In this document: positions 1 through 10,123 of the stretch, piece after piece
How the letters are laid out: each line of letters begins with the position of its first letter
Numbering within the stretch: the first letter of the stretch is position 1
From: Paracoccus sp. JM45
Lineage (GTDB): Bacteria; Pseudomonadota; Alphaproteobacteria; Rhodobacterales; Rhodobacteraceae
DNA: 64,000 bases
Assembly (NCBI RefSeq): GCF_003590715.1
Contig: NZ_QQVY01000002.1
Coordinates: 178,460-242,459 of the forward strand
Reading direction: 5' to 3'
The notes under the pieces: generated by a model
The model's database searches: none
The model's input: only the letters and a program-made list of their open reading frames with translations
What the model was told of the DNA's origin: nothing
Translations under genes and position numbers: made by a program

Positions 1-311
1 TCGACCATCTTGTCACCGTGCTGCATGCCAAAGCGCCGGAAGCGCTGACCGGTCTGGCCGATCCCGATGCGGTTTTCATCGGCGGCGGCGGATCAGAGAG
101 CGTATTTCAGGCCCTTTGGCCACTGATGCCCGCAGGTGCGGTACTGGTGGCAAATGCGGTCACATTGGAAACGGAAATGTTGCTGACACAGCTTCACACC
201 CATAACGGAGGCGACCTGATGCGCATCGACATCGCCCGCGCGGCCCCCTTAGGCACCATGCGCGGCTGGCAACCCGCCCGACCCGTCCTTCAATGGGCGG
301 TGACCCGATGA
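1..311 (+). CDS. cobL: Precorrin-6Y C5,15-methyltransferase (decarboxylating), C-terminal part
   Basis: The window opens inside this gene; the reading frame runs from base 3 and stops with TGA at 309-311. About 102 residues remain and match the end of the CbiT half of CobL: a Rossmann-type methyltransferase segment with the AVFIGGGGS stretch, then AVTLETE. In the aerobic cobalamin pathway CobL uses S-adenosylmethionine to methylate C5 and C15 of the corrin ring and removes the C12 acetate carboxyl. The stop overlaps the cobE start (ATGA), so the two are translationally coupled. The N-terminal CbiE-like half lies outside the window. The family call is fairly secure from motif and gene order. 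Confidence 0.85.
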   Translation, partial: DHLVTVLHAKAPEALTGLADPDAVFIGGGGSESVFQALWPLMPAGAVLVANAVTLETEMLLTQLHTHNGGDLMRIDIARAAPLGTMRGWQPARPVLQWAVTR

Positions 312-643
312 AGGTCGCGGGTATCGGCTGTCGCAATGACACCCCGCTGGCGGCATTGACCCAAGCTGTCGCCAAGCTTGATGCGGATATTCTGGCAGGC
401 ATCGCCATCCGCGCCCCCCTGCTGGAACAGCTTTCACAGGCGCTGGACCTGCCTTTACAGATTGTCGAGATCGCAGGCATCGAAACGCCCTCCCAATCGC
501 CCCGCATTCAGGCCCTGCACGCCACAGGTTCGGTGGCCGAGGCAGCGGCGCTGGTCGCCGCCGGACCGACCGCAAAGCTGACCCAGCCGCGTATCGTTTC
601 GGAATGCGGCCGCATCACCATCGCCATCGCAGAGGTTTCATGA
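308..643 (+). CDS. cobE: Cobalamin biosynthesis protein CobE (CbiG C-terminal-like)
   Basis: A 111-residue protein beginning [13 protein letters not shown]. The GIGCR start, the ETPSQSPRI segment in the middle and [11 protein letters not shown] near the end fit the CobE/CbiG C-terminal family. CbiG opens a lactone ring in anaerobic B12 synthesis; the role of free-standing CobE in the aerobic pathway is poorly defined, so only pathway membership is claimed. I chose the ATG at 308 because it overlaps the cobL stop and puts the conserved MKVAGIG at the N-terminus; an in-frame ATG at 293 would add five residues. Its stop overlaps the cobM start at 640. Confidence 0.85.
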   Translation: MKVAGIGCRNDTPLAALTQAVAKLDADILAGIAIRAPLLEQLSQALDLPLQIVEIAGIETPSQSPRIQALHATGSVAEAAALVAAGPTAKLTQPRIVSECGRITIAIAEVS

Positions 644-1413
644 CCATCCACTTTATCGGTGCCGGACCCGGCGCGGCCGACCTAATCACCTTGCGCGGGC
701 GCGACCTGATCGCAGCATGTCCGGTGTGTCTGTATGCGGGCAGCCTTGTGCCGCCTGCGCTGCTGACCCATTGCCCGACGGGTGCGCGGATCGTGAACAC
801 GGCCTCCCTCAGCCTTGACCAGATCATCGCGGAAATGCAGGCGGCCCATGCGGCAGGTCAGGATGTGGCGCGACTGCATTCGGGCGATCTGTCGGTCTGG
901 TCGGCGATGGGCGAACAGCTGCGCCGCCTGCGGGCGTTGGATATCCCCGTGCAGGTCGTGCCGGGCGTGCCGTCATTCGCCGCCGCCGCCGCCGCGCTGG
1001 AAGCCGAGCTGACCCTTCCCGGACTGGCGCAATCGGTGGTGCTGACCCGCACACCGGGGCGGGCGTCATCCATGCCTACGGGCGAAAGCCTGACCGCCTT
1101 TGCGGCAACCGGCGCGACACTGGCGATCCACCTGTCGATCCATGCGCTGGATCAGGTGGTGGCCGATCTGACGCCGCATTACGGCCCTGATTGTCCCGTG
1201 GCCGTTGTCTGGCGCGCCAGCTGGCCTGACCAGCGGGTGATCCGGTCGACATTGGCCAATATCGCCAAAGACGCCCAAGGCATCGACCGCACGGCGCTGA
1301 TCCTTGTTGGCCCCGCCCTTGCCGGTGACGGTTTCGACGACAGCCGTCTTTACGCCACCGATTATGACCGCCGATACCGCCCCGTCGGTCCAGATCCGAG
1401 GTTCCCTGAATGA
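640..1413 (+). CDS. cobM: Precorrin-4 C11-methyltransferase
   Basis: A 257-residue tetrapyrrole (corrin) methylase. The N-terminal [19 protein letters not shown] carries the SAM-binding loop of this superfamily, and [11 protein letters not shown] and VVPGVPSF are the next two conserved blocks. CobM methylates C11 of precorrin-4 to give precorrin-5. The start at 640 overlaps the cobE stop; a longer in-frame reading from 604 would add an arginine/histidine-rich leader not expected in the family. The stop overlaps cobB by ATGA. Length is usual for CobM/CbiF. The neighbours cobE and cobB support the assignment over other corrin methylases. Confidence 0.93.
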   Translation: MTIHFIGAGPGAADLITLRGRDLIAACPVCLYAGSLVPPALLTHCPTGARIVNTASLSLDQIIAEMQAAHAAGQDVARLHSGDLSVWSAMGEQLRRLRALDIPVQVVPGVPSFAAAAAALEAELTLPGLAQSVVLTRTPGRASSMPTGESLTAFAATGATLAIHLSIHALDQVVADLTPHYGPDCPVAVVWRASWPDQRVIRSTLANIAKDAQGIDRTALILVGPALAGDGFDDSRLYATDYDRRYRPVGPDPRFPE

Positions 1414-2738
1414 GCACCCCCGGATTGATGATTTCCGCCCCCGCCTCGGGGACGGGCAAGACCATGCTGATGCTGGGCCTGCTGACCGCGCTGCGACGGC
1501 GGGGGATGGCGGTGCAGCCGTTCAAATCAGGGCCGGATTACATCGATCCGGCATTTCATACTGCGGCATCCGGTCGGGCCTCGTTCAATATCGACGCTTG
1601 GGCCATGCAACCGGGCCGGATTATCGGTCATGTGACCGGCCAGCCGGATGCCGACCTGATTTTGGCCGAAGGGTCCATGGGCCTGTTCGACGGCGTAGCC
1701 AAGGCGGGCGAGACTGGCATCGGGTCCAGCGCCGAGGTGGCCCAGATGATGGGCTGGCCCGTCGTGCTGATCCTCGACGTCTCGGGTCAGGCGCAATCGG
1801 CGGCGGCGGTGGCGCGGGGCTTTGCGACCCTGCGACCCGACCTGCCCTTTGCGGGCGTTGTACTGAACCGCGTGGCGTCGCCCCGCCACGACACGCTAAT
1901 TCGCGAAGGCATGGCCGAGGCAGGCATCACTGTGCTTGGCGCCCTGCCCCGCCAAGGCAATATCACCTTGCCCGAACGCCATCTGGGTCTGGTGCAGGCC
2001 GAAGAAACGCCTGAATTGCAGGCGATCCTTGACCACGCTGGCGATTTTGTCGGCGCGCATTGCGATCTGGATGCCATCATCGCTGCCGCCGCCAGCCGCA
2101 CCCTGCCCGATGCCGATGCGCCCCTGCCGATCATCCCGCCGGGGGGCCGCATCGCGCTGGCCCGCGATGCGGCGTTCAGCTTTACCTATCCTCACGTCCT
2201 GCAGGCATGGCGCAAGGCGGGTGCGACGATCCTGCCGTTTTCGCCATTGGCTGATCAGGCTCCCGATGACAGCGCCGATTGTTGCTGGCTGGCGGGGGGA
2301 TATCCTGAACTGCACGCGCCGAAACTGGCCGCCTCCGACAATTTCCGCGATGGGATGCACCGCTTTGCAGCGACCCGTCCGGTGCATGGCGAATGCGGCG
2401 GCTATATGGCGCTTGGCGCGGGGCTGGTCGATGCCGCGGGCGAACGCCACCGGATGCTGGGCCTGTTGGGGTTGGAAACAAGCTATCACAAGCGCCGGAT
2501 GCATCTGGGCTATCGTCGCGCCGATCTGGTGGCACCCTTTCCGGGCATCGGGCAACAGGCGCTGCGGGGGCATGAATTCCACTATGCCTCCATTATCGAT
2601 CAACCCGATGCCCCGCTGGCGCGCGTGACAGATGCCAACGGCGCGGCGGTTCCCGAAACGGGATCATACCGCGCAATGGATAGCGGGGGTCAGGTCACCG
2701 GCACCTTCTTTCACATGATTGCCCCTGCCGCGACTTGA
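1410..2738 (+). CDS. cobB: Hydrogenobyrinic/cobyrinic acid a,c-diamide synthase
   Basis: A 442-residue two-domain amidotransferase. Residues 1-220 form the dethiobiotin-synthetase-like ATPase domain with the P-loop APASGTGKT at 9-17 and [10 protein letters not shown] after it. The C-terminal half is a class I glutamine amidotransferase domain with the catalytic cysteine at about 329 in [11 protein letters not shown] and a C-terminal FHYAS/GTFFH histidine region. It amidates the a and c carboxylates using ATP and glutamine. Other aerobic-pathway genes (cobE, cobF) nearby suggest hydrogenobyrinate as substrate, which is inference. It is the last gene of the upstream cob run; a riboswitch follows. 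Confidence 0.94.
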   Translation: MSTPGLMISAPASGTGKTMLMLGLLTALRRRGMAVQPFKSGPDYIDPAFHTAASGRASFNIDAWAMQPGRIIGHVTGQPDADLILAEGSMGLFDGVAKAGETGIGSSAEVAQMMGWPVVLILDVSGQAQSAAAVARGFATLRPDLPFAGVVLNRVASPRHDTLIREGMAEAGITVLGALPRQGNITLPERHLGLVQAEETPELQAILDHAGDFVGAHCDLDAIIAAAASRTLPDADAPLPIIPPGGRIALARDAAFSFTYPHVLQAWRKAGATILPFSPLADQAPDDSADCCWLAGGYPELHAPKLAASDNFRDGMHRFAATRPVHGECGGYMALGAGLVDAAGERHRMLGLLGLETSYHKRRMHLGYRRADLVAPFPGIGQQALRGHEFHYASIIDQPDAPLARVTDANGAAVPETGSYRAMDSGGQVTGTFFHMIAPAAT

Positions 2739-2769
2739 CGCGCGGGGCGTGATCACGTCTATCTGACCA

Positions 2770-2975
2770 TCTGGATGGTGCCCGTTCAGACGGGTAAGCG
2801 TCGGGCTTCATCGGGAATGGGGAAGGGCGGACCCAATCGCGGCGCCCGAAGCCCCAGCCGCCCCCGCGACTGTATGCGGAGAGCGTGCGTCACCAACGCC
2901 ACTGGACCATCGCGTCTGGGAAGGCCGACGCCACGCATCGACCCGCAAGCCAGGAAACCGGCCATGCAGCCAATT
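2770..2975 (+). ncRNA. Cobalamin (B12) riboswitch
   Basis: The 275-base gap between cobB and the next gene holds the conserved cobalamin aptamer pieces in the right order: a 5' part around GGTGCCCGTTC, a GCCACTGG core near 2898, CTGGGAAGGC near 2928, and the B12 box AAGCCAGGAAACCGGCC near 2948. The downstream gene starts at 3014, about 40 bases after the B12 box, so sequestration of its ribosome-binding site (TAGGAGA at about 3001) is the likely mechanism. B12 binding should turn off the cobalt permease and cobF. Outer boundaries are approximate. Confidence 0.92.
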
Positions 2976-3013
2976 TTCCCGCCGTCGGGGATGACGGCTA
3001 TAGGAGACTGAAC

Positions 3014-3679
3014 ATGCATATCGAACATGGTGTCGTGAATGGCGCCAAGCTGATCCTTGGCTATGCCACCGCAGCCACGGCTGTCGTTTACACCGCCAAG
3101 ATCGCCTTTGACGCGCTACGCGAACGCGGGCTGTTGTCGTTGGCGGGTCGCAGTGTGCTGGCCACCATCGCCACCTTTGTCTTTTTCCAAGTGTTGCCCA
3201 CCATGCCCGTCGGTGTGTCCGAGGTTCACCTGATCATGGGATCGACCCTGTTCCTGTTATTCGGGGCGGCACCTGCGGCCATCGGTCTGGCGCTTGGGCT
3301 GTTGACCCAAGGGCTGTTCTTTGCGCCCGCCGATCTGCCGCAATACGGGATGAACGTCACCTCGCTTCTGGTGCCGCTGTTTGCCGTTTCGGCGCTGGCG
3401 GGCCGGATCATCGCGCCGAAGACCGCCTATGTTGATCTGACATACGGTCAGGCGCTGGCGCTGTCGACGGCGTTCCAAGGCGGCGTCGTCGCATGGGTCG
3501 CTTTCTGGGCCTTCTATGGTCAGGGCGTCGAGGCATGGTCCGGAGTCGCGACCTTCGGCGCAGCCTATATGCTGGTCATCGCGCTGGAGCCGCTGGTCGA
3601 TCTGGCCGTTCTGGCAGGCGCGAAATCCCTGCGCGGCCTGCGCCACAGCGGGCTGGTCACACAGCGGCTTTACGCATGA
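3014..3679 (+). CDS. CbiM-like cobalt transporter membrane component (energy-coupling factor permease)
   Basis: A 221-residue hydrophobic protein that starts MHIEHGVVNGAK, the metal-binding N-terminus expected of CbiM/NikM-type substrate components, where the MHI histidine and N-terminus bind Co or Ni. Five or six membrane segments are visible, with the conserved VGVSEVHLIMGSTLF and LPQYGMNVTSLL blocks. The ATG at 3014 follows TAGGAGA and exposes the MHI motif; longer in-frame readings pass back into the riboswitch. It sits directly after the B12 riboswitch and overlaps cobF by ATGA. Cobalt import for corrin synthesis is inferred from that context. No ATPase gene is adjacent. Confidence 0.85.
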   Translation: MHIEHGVVNGAKLILGYATAATAVVYTAKIAFDALRERGLLSLAGRSVLATIATFVFFQVLPTMPVGVSEVHLIMGSTLFLLFGAAPAAIGLALGLLTQGLFFAPADLPQYGMNVTSLLVPLFAVSALAGRIIAPKTAYVDLTYGQALALSTAFQGGVVAWVAFWAFYGQGVEAWSGVATFGAAYMLVIALEPLVDLAVLAGAKSLRGLRHSGLVTQRLYA

Positions 3680-4416
3680 TCACCCTTACCCTGATCGGGA
3701 TCGGCACGGGCAATCCAGACCATCTGACGTTGCAGGCCATCACGGCGATGCAGCAGGCGGATCTGGTGCTGATCCCGCTGAAGGGTGACGATAAGGCCGA
3801 TCTGGCGGGCATCAGGCGTGCCATGCTGGACCGGCATCTGACAAAGGCACCGATGCGGGTGGTCGAATTCGACCTGCCGCGTCGGGATACCGCCAACCCA
3901 GATTATCTGGGTGCGGTGGACCGCTGGCATGACGCCATCGCAGATGTGTGGCGCGACCGGATCAATACGCATCTGCCCGATGGCGGCAATGTGGCGCTGT
4001 TGGTCTGGGGCGATCCCTCGCTTTATGACAGCAGCCTGCGGATTGCCGCACGGCTGGATCTGGACGTTACAGTCATTCCGGGGATCACCGCCATTCAGGC
4101 GCTATGCGCCGCCCATGCCATTCCCCTGAACGGTCTGGGCGCTGCCGCGCAGATTACGACGGGGCGCAATCTGCGCGACCACGGCTGGCCTGATGGCGTT
4201 GACCGGTTGGTCGTGATGCTTGACGGGACCTGCGCCTTCCAGACCCTGCCCGCCACGGGTATCGACATCTGGTGGGGTGCGTTCCTTGGTATGCCGCAGC
4301 AGATCCTTGACCATGGGCCGCTGGCCGAGGCTGGTCCCCGCATCATCGCCACACGCCAGTCGGCCCGCACCGCGCATGGCTGGATCATGGACTGCTATCT
4401 GCTCAACCGGTCCTAG
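3676..4416 (+). CDS. cobF: Precorrin-6A synthase (deacetylating)
   Basis: A 246-residue corrin methylase specific to the oxygen-dependent pathway. It opens MITLTLIGIGTGNPDHLTLQA (SAM loop), and has ADLVLIPLKG, LLVWGDPSLYDSS and VTVIPGITAIQALCA in family order. CobF methylates C1 of precorrin-5 and releases the extruded C20 fragment as acetate. The start at 3676 overlaps the stop of the permease gene, so it should share riboswitch control. Its presence marks this organism as using the aerobic B12 route. The stop TAG overlaps the stop of the convergent RTX gene by four bases. Confidence 0.94.
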   Translation: MITLTLIGIGTGNPDHLTLQAITAMQQADLVLIPLKGDDKADLAGIRRAMLDRHLTKAPMRVVEFDLPRRDTANPDYLGAVDRWHDAIADVWRDRINTHLPDGGNVALLVWGDPSLYDSSLRIAARLDLDVTVIPGITAIQALCAAHAIPLNGLGAAAQITTGRNLRDHGWPDGVDRLVVMLDGTCAFQTLPATGIDIWWGAFLGMPQQILDHGPLAEAGPRIIATRQSARTAHGWIMDCYLLNRS

Positions 4417-5606
4417 AACAGGAAGATGTCGTCGGCGACATCCTGTGCGGTCAGGTCAGCCCCCTCGACCAGAATGCGGTGACCTTGTGACAGGGTAATC
4501 AGGACACCGCGGTCGGTTTCGGTGATGTTGCTATCGACGAAATCCGGCAGATATCCGGTGACCAGATTATCGGAAATCATCAGCCGGTCCTGACCCGTGT
4601 TGAAATCCGTGATGCGATCGACGCCGGTTTTTCCGGCAAAGACGAATTCATCCGCGCCGCCGCCACCCGTCAGCACATCAGCGCCAAGGCCGCCCACCAG
4701 CGTATCCTGCCCCTGCCCGCCCTTCAGCGTATCGTTCCCCAGACCGCCCCGCAGAAGGTCATTGTGCTTATGGCCGAACAGCTGGTCATGCCCTGCCCCG
4801 CCGCCCAGCTGGTCGCGACCGCTGCCACCCATCAGACTGTCCCTGCCAGCGCCGCCATTCAGGATATCATTGCCGTTCTGGCCGACAAGAACATCATAGC
4901 CGTTCTGGCCCTGCAGGACATCACTGCCGGACCCGCCGCGCAATGTGTCATGACCGGCACCGCCCGCAACCAGATCATCGCCCGCAGCACCCGTCAGGTC
5001 CTGGGCACCTGCGCCTTTGGTGATCCGGTCATCACCGTCGGTCCCAAAGGCGCTGTTGGCGACCGATCCGTTGTCCTCAAGCCATTCCGCGGTCGAGGTC
5101 ATGCCCGTATCAGGGCGATCCACCATGCCGATGGTCACGCCAGTGGCAACGTCCAGATTCAGCGCGCCGCCCGTCGCCGCAAAATTCTGCGTGGCCATCA
5201 GAACCCGTGTGCCGTTGAAATCGCCGGTCTGCAGGCCGATCCCGATATAATCGACATCAGGGTCCAGAATATTTGCGCGATGGCCCGGACTGTCCATCAG
5301 GTTCTGGTGCAGCTGCCGGACCTCGTCGAACAGGGTGCCGTCACGATCGGCCGAGACATAGGCCAGATTTTCGGTCACCCGCCAGCTGTCCTCCAACGGG
5401 AAATTTGCGTCGCGCAGACGGTCCGTCGCCGATGATCCCCCCGCCCCTTGATGCGAAAACACATCACGACCCAACATCCAGCCGCTATGCGCCTGCGAGG
5501 AATCATTCAGCCGTGTTTCCAGCATCAAGGGTTGCAGCCCGTATCCCGCACGTTCCTCATTGATCAGCTGAAGGAAATAGCGTTCTGCGGCGGTTGCTTG
5601 GGACAT
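4413..5606 (-). CDS. CAP/SCP-domain protein with RTX calcium-binding repeats
   Basis: A 397-residue predicted secreted protein. Residues about 8-135 form a CAP/SCP (PR-1, YkwD-like) domain: INEERAGYGL, SQAHSGWM, DVFSHQGAGGSSATDR, ENLAY and MDSPGHRANILD are all present. Residues about 195-330 hold roughly a dozen RTX nonapeptides (GGxGxDxLx), which fold as a Ca-binding beta-roll. There is no signal peptide, and the C-terminus ends DDIFLF, an acidic-hydrophobic tail typical of type I secretion substrates. I chose ATG 5606, preceded by AGAGGT; longer in-frame readings lack family similarity. No type I exporter is adjacent. The exact role of the CAP domain is unknown. Confidence 0.85.
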   Translation of the reverse strand: MSQATAAERYFLQLINEERAGYGLQPLMLETRLNDSSQAHSGWMLGRDVFSHQGAGGSSATDRLRDANFPLEDSWRVTENLAYVSADRDGTLFDEVRQLHQNLMDSPGHRANILDPDVDYIGIGLQTGDFNGTRVLMATQNFAATGGALNLDVATGVTIGMVDRPDTGMTSTAEWLEDNGSVANSAFGTDGDDRITKGAGAQDLTGAAGDDLVAGGAGHDTLRGGSGSDVLQGQNGYDVLVGQNGNDILNGGAGRDSLMGGSGRDQLGGGAGHDQLFGHKHNDLLRGGLGNDTLKGGQGQDTLVGGLGADVLTGGGGADEFVFAGKTGVDRITDFNTGQDRLMISDNLVTGYLPDFVDSNITETDRGVLITLSQGHRILVEGADLTAQDVADDIFLF

Positions 5607-5724
5607 GAAAACCTCTGATGTCATTTCGGGGGAAAATGGTGGTTCAGAAATCGCCCTGACCGGTACGCTCTGGCATAAGTCGGCGATCTTTGTGTCAAAT
5701 GCACTATAACACAACCATAGGTAG

Positions 5725-5769
5725 CAAAAAACACGCAACAACCCGAAGTTGATCTTTGTCAACTTCGGG
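5725..5769 (-). terminator. Rho-independent terminator after carB
   Basis: On the minus strand, 53 bases after the carB stop, a perfect 11-bp stem (CCCGAAGTTGA / TCAACTTCGGG) with a 6-base loop is followed by a T-rich run ending in TTTTTT. This ends carB transcripts and separates them from the RTX gene read in the same direction. Confidence 0.85.
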
Positions 5770-5822
5770 CCGTCTTTTGGGATGCATCTGGCCCGACAGG
5801 GTCGGACCGGAAGATGGGGTTC

Positions 5823-8800
5823 TTACGCCTGCAGACTGCGGACGCCGACTTCGCCTTCGCCGCGCGACTTGATCGCGGCCACTGCTGCGATGCTGCCTGC
5901 GGCGGTGGTGAAATAGGGGATCTTGTCATAAAGTGCGACCGCGCGGATCTCACGGCTGTCAGCGATGGCCTGTGCGCCTTCGGTCGTGTTCAGAACCATC
6001 GCGATTTCGCCGTTCTTCAAGCGGTCAACGATATTGGGGCGTCCTTCATAGACCTTATTGACCCGCTGTGTCTGCACACCGGCAGCAGACAGAAAGTCCC
6101 CTGTCCCCGAGGTGGTCATCAGCGTAAAGCCCATTGCGATCAGATCGCGCGCAGCCTCGGCCAATGCGTCGGATTTATCCGAATCCTTGACCGACAGGAA
6201 GACACAGCCCTCATGCGGCAGTTCCACACCGGCGCCCATCTGCGCCTTCAGGAAGGCCCGCGCAAAGTTGCGGTCCCAGCCCATGACTTCACCAGTCGAG
6301 CGCATTTCCGGCCCAAGAAGCGTATCGACACCGGGGAAGCGGGCGAAGGGCAAGACAGCCTCTTTCACGCTGAACCACGGGGTGATCGGGTCGGCCAAGG
6401 TCATCGGATCGGCGAAGGGCAGATCATCCTCGGGGCCGGCATTCGCGGGATAGGGCGCGCGTTCGGGGAAGTTCGACATCGGTTCGCCCGCCATCAGGCG
6501 TGCGGCGATGGAAGCGATGGCGCTGTCGGTGGCTTTGGCAACGAAGGGCACCGTGCGGCTGGCGCGCGGGTTCACTTCCAGCACATAGATTTCGCCGTCT
6601 TTCAGCGCGAACTGCACGTTCATCAGGCCCACCACATGCAGCGCACGGGCCATGGCCACGGTCTGGCGCTTGATTTCCGCGATGGTGTCGGGGGTCAGGG
6701 TATGCGGGGGCAGCGAACAGGCGCTGTCGCCGGAATGGACGCCTGCTTCCTCGATATGTTCCATGATGCCTGCGACATGGACGTTTTGGCCATCCGACAG
6801 GGCATCGACATCAACCTCGATCGCGCCCGACAGATAGCTGTCCAGCAGCACGGGGTTCTTGCCCGAAACCTTCACAGCTTCGGTGATATACCGCTTAAGG
6901 TTGTCCATATCGCGCACGATTTCCATGCCGCGACCGCCCAGAACATAGGACGGACGGATCACCAGCGGGAAGCCGATGTCATTGGCGATCGCGATGGCCT
7001 GCTCACCGCTGCTGGCGATGCCGTTGACCGGCTGGCGCAGGTCCAGACGGTTCAACAGGTCTTGAAAACGTTCGCGGTCTTCGGCCAGATCGATGGCATC
7101 AGGTGTGGTGCCAAGGATCGGGATGCCCTCGGCCTCCAGCGCGTTGGCCAGCTTCAGGGGCGTCTGGCCGCCGAACTGGACGATGACGCCATGCAGCGTG
7201 CCGTTCTGCTGTTCGGTGTGCAGGATTTCTAGCACATGTTCGAAGGTCAGCGGTTCGAAATACAGGCGGTCGCTGGTGTCATAGTCGGTGCTGACCGTTT
7301 CGGGATTGCAGTTGACCATGATAGTTTCATAACCGGCATCCGTCAGCGCATAACAGGCGTGGCAGCAGCAGTAGTCAAACTCGATCCCCTGCCCGATCCG
7401 GTTCGGACCGCCGCCCAGAATGACGACCTTTTTGGCATCCGTCGGGCGGGATTCGCATTCCACGTCACCCATCGCGGGGGCTTCATAGGTCGAATACATA
7501 TAGGGGGTCTGCGCCTCAAACTCGGCGGCACAGGTGTCGATGCGCTTGAAGACCGGACGGATGTCCAAGCTGCGACGGGCGCGGCGCACGGCGTCTTCGT
7601 CCTGATCGGTCAGATGTGCCAGACGGGCATCGGTAAAGCCCATCATCTTCAATTCGCGCAGACCGTCTTCGTCCTGCGGCAGACCGTTTTCGCGGACCTG
7701 ATGTTCGGCGTCGATGATTTCGCGGATACGAGCCAAGAACCACGGATCAAAGCTGGTGACGCGCTGGATCTCATCGTTCGACAGGCCGAAACGCATCGCC
7801 TCGGCGATGACGCGGATGCGGTCGGGGGTGGCCTTGGACAGCGCCGCGATGACCGCAGGCTTGCCCTGATCAGCCGCACCTTCGATGGCGATTTCGTCCA
7901 GGCCCGTCAGCCCGTTTTCCATCGAGCATAGGGCTTTTTGCAGCGATTCATGGAAGCTGCGACCAATGGCCATCACCTCACCGACCGACTTCATGGCGGT
8001 GGTCAGTTCGGGCTTGCTGCCTGGGAATTTTTCAAAGGCAAAGCGCGGGATCTTGGTGACGACATAATCGATACTGGGTTCGAAGCTGGCCGGCGTCACC
8101 TTGGTGATGTCGTTGTCCAATTCGTCCAGCGTGTAACCCACGGCCAGTTTCGCGGCGATCTTGGCAATCGGGAAACCCGTCGCCTTGGACGCCAGCGCCG
8201 AGCTGCGCGACACGCGCGGGTTCATCTCGATCACGACCATGCGGCCATCTTCGGGATTGATCGCCCATTGCACGTTCGATCCGCCGGTTTCGACACCGAT
8301 TTCGCGCAGAACGGCGATGCTGCCATTGCGCATGATCTGGTATTCGCGGTCGGTCAGGGTCAGTGCAGGCGCAACCGTCATGCTGTCGCCGGTATGCACG
8401 CCCATCGGGTCGATGTTTTCGATGGCGCAGACGATGATGGCGTTGTCGTTGCGGTCGCGCACGACCTCCATCTCGAACTCTTTCCAGCCCAGCAGGGATT
8501 CGTCGACCAGCACCTGCGCCATCGGCGAGGCATCCAGCCCCGAGCGGACGATCCGCTCATAATCGTCGCGGTTATATGCAACACCGCCACCTGTGCCGCC
8601 AAGCGTGAATGCGGGGCGGATAATCGCGGGCAGGCCGATTTCTTCCAACGCGTCCATGGCCTGGGCAACGCCGGTGTTGATGTCGTATTTGCCGTTCGCC
8701 AGCTTGGGGGCGGCAATGATCGTCGCTTTGGGATTCTCGATCCCGATGCGGTCCATCGCCTCGCGGAACAGCTTGCGGTCTTCGGCCATTTCAATCGCGC

Positions 8801-9161
8801 CACGCTGCGCGCCGATCAGTTCGACACCATAGCGGTTCAGCGCACCATTATCGGCCAGCGCCAAAGCGGTGTTCAGACCCGTCTGTCCGCCCATCGTCGG
8901 CAGCAACGCGTCGGGGCGTTCCTTGGCGATAATTTTTTCGACGACTTCGGGGGTGATCGGCTCGATATAGGTGGCATCGGCCATTTCGGGATCGGTCATG
9001 ATCGTAGCGGGGTTCGAGTTTACCAGAATCACCCGGTAACCTTCCTCGCGCAGGGCCTTACAGGCTTGTGCGCCGGAATAGTCGAATTCGCAGGCTTGCC
9101 CGATGACAATCGGCCCCGCTCCGATGATCAGGATCGACTTAATATCGGTTCTTTTCGGCAT
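5823..9161 (-). CDS. carB: Carbamoyl-phosphate synthase large subunit
   Basis: A 1112-residue protein with the duplicated ATP-grasp layout of CarB. It starts [22 protein letters not shown]; the second half repeats the pattern with [19 protein letters not shown] near residue 590. [18 protein letters not shown] in the first half and [17 protein letters not shown] in the second are the matching ATP-grasp metal/nucleotide sites, and the last 140 residues are the MGS-like allosteric domain. With CarA it makes carbamoyl phosphate from bicarbonate, glutamine-derived ammonia and ATP for arginine and pyrimidines. carA is not adjacent. Length is slightly above the usual 1070-1110 range. Confidence 0.97.
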   Translation of the reverse strand: MPKRTDIKSILIIGAGPIVIGQACEFDYSGAQACKALREEGYRVILVNSNPATIMTDPEMADATYIEPITPEVVEKIIAKERPDALLPTMGGQTGLNTALALADNGALNRYGVELIGAQRGAIEMAEDRKLFREAMDRIGIENPKATIIAAPKLANGKYDINTGVAQAMDALEEIGLPAIIRPAFTLGGTGGGVAYNRDDYERIVRSGLDASPMAQVLVDESLLGWKEFEMEVVRDRNDNAIIVCAIENIDPMGVHTGDSMTVAPALTLTDREYQIMRNGSIAVLREIGVETGGSNVQWAINPEDGRMVVIEMNPRVSRSSALASKATGFPIAKIAAKLAVGYTLDELDNDITKVTPASFEPSIDYVVTKIPRFAFEKFPGSKPELTTAMKSVGEVMAIGRSFHESLQKALCSMENGLTGLDEIAIEGAADQGKPAVIAALSKATPDRIRVIAEAMRFGLSNDEIQRVTSFDPWFLARIREIIDAEHQVRENGLPQDEDGLRELKMMGFTDARLAHLTDQDEDAVRRARRSLDIRPVFKRIDTCAAEFEAQTPYMYSTYEAPAMGDVECESRPTDAKKVVILGGGPNRIGQGIEFDYCCCHACYALTDAGYETIMVNCNPETVSTDYDTSDRLYFEPLTFEHVLEILHTEQQNGTLHGVIVQFGGQTPLKLANALEAEGIPILGTTPDAIDLAEDRERFQDLLNRLDLRQPVNGIASSGEQAIAIANDIGFPLVIRPSYVLGGRGMEIVRDMDNLKRYITEAVKVSGKNPVLLDSYLSGAIEVDVDALSDGQNVHVAGIMEHIEEAGVHSGDSACSLPPHTLTPDTIAEIKRQTVAMARALHVVGLMNVQFALKDGEIYVLEVNPRASRTVPFVAKATDSAIASIAARLMAGEPMSNFPERAPYPANAGPEDDLPFADPMTLADPITPWFSVKEAVLPFARFPGVDTLLGPEMRSTGEVMGWDRNFARAFLKAQMGAGVELPHEGCVFLSVKDSDKSDALAEAARDLIAMGFTLMTTSGTGDFLSAAGVQTQRVNKVYEGRPNIVDRLKNGEIAMVLNTTEGAQAIADSREIRAVALYDKIPYFTTAAGSIAAVAAIKSRGEGEVGVRSLQA

Positions 9162-9342
9162 GGTCTTGCCCCCGGGCTTGGATGATGGATCGCGGCAAAT
9201 CGTCTGGGGTTATAGACATGCAACGCTTCGACGCAAGGTGCGTCAAGCGGGCCAAGGGCCGAATTCTGGCCAGATGACATCTTTGGCGCAAAGCCACAGG
9301 GCGTCAAGCGGTCGGTGACAGCTGCAAAGTTAACGTGGCGTG

Positions 9343-10119
9343 CTAAACCCCGGTCAGCAAGGTCAGTGCCGCACTATAGCGGTTTTGGGCAACAGATTCG
9401 GTCAATTGCGACCGCGCCATGAAGTTGATGACTAGCTTATCGGTGGTATCCGCCGCTGTGATATCCTTGAAGCTGGAGCTGCCGAGGATACGGGTCGAGG
9501 CTTTCATGAATTCTTCCAATTGCCGGTCAATCGACAGGTTGCTATAGCTGTCACCAAACCCGAACGCCCCTTCGAAGACCGCGCGCAGGGGTTCGTTACC
9601 GATGATTTCATACCAGAGGGTTTTGTCGGATGAACTGCGCTTTTGCATCGCCTCCAATTCGCGGCGGGCGTTCAGGGCAAGGCGCATGTTTTCATCGCTT
9701 TCACCAACCCGGCGTTCGAATTCACGCTGGATATAGGCCTGCGAGACTGTTTCGCCCAGATCCGCGGCAGGGGTTTCATTGCCGAAACCAAAGGCCTGTG
9801 CCAGCTTCAGGTACCGCTTATCCGCCAGCCTGTTCACCAAAGAACTTGAATCGCTGGTATCAGATTCCAGCACCTTCTGAATGAACGCCTTATTGGCAAT
9901 ATCCCCCTCTAGCCCGAAGGCCGATAGGGCTGTGTTCAGCAACCGGTAATCTTTGACCAGCTCTTCAGCCTTCGCCGTCTTGGCGATATTGTCTTTGAAA
10001 TAGGCGGTGGATCGCACAACCACCGGATCCTTGGCCACCGCTTCGATCTGGCGGGCTTCGGTGCGCTGCAGGACCTTCCAGCCTGCAACACCGCTGATGC
10101 CGATATTGATCGTGCCCAT
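9343..10119 (-). CDS. DUF1217 flagellar-cluster protein
   Basis: A 258-residue soluble protein of the DUF1217 family, often found in flagellar clusters of Rhodobacterales and Rhizobiales. It is mostly helical and charged, with an SSLVNRLADKRYLKLAQAFGFG segment near the middle and a repeated AFGFG(D/N) theme. I chose ATG 10119 (MGTINIGISGV); the longer in-frame reading starts inside flbT and adds a Cys/Arg-rich leader that looks non-coding. It lies 4 bases after flbT as the last gene of flagellin-flaF-flbT-DUF1217. No function has been shown from sequence; a role in flagellin handling is only contextual. Confidence 0.75.
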   Translation of the reverse strand: MGTINIGISGVAGWKVLQRTEARQIEAVAKDPVVVRSTAYFKDNIAKTAKAEELVKDYRLLNTALSAFGLEGDIANKAFIQKVLESDTSDSSSLVNRLADKRYLKLAQAFGFGNETPAADLGETVSQAYIQREFERRVGESDENMRLALNARRELEAMQKRSSSDKTLWYEIIGNEPLRAVFEGAFGFGDSYSNLSIDRQLEEFMKASTRILGSSSFKDITAADTTDKLVINFMARSQLTESVAQNRYSAALTLLTGV

Positions 10120-10123
10120 CCGG

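Noticed and set aside
5814..7232. 472-codon plus-strand open frame opposite carB
   Set aside because: It is the antisense shadow of carB in a G+C-rich gene; its residues are rich in His, Arg, Gln and Gly with no family motif, and carB on the other strand is complete.
9162..9342. Possible tRNA or small RNA between carB and the DUF1217 gene
   Set aside because: No cloverleaf, T-loop consensus or stable hairpin with a T run was found; the 181 bases probably hold only the carB promoter.
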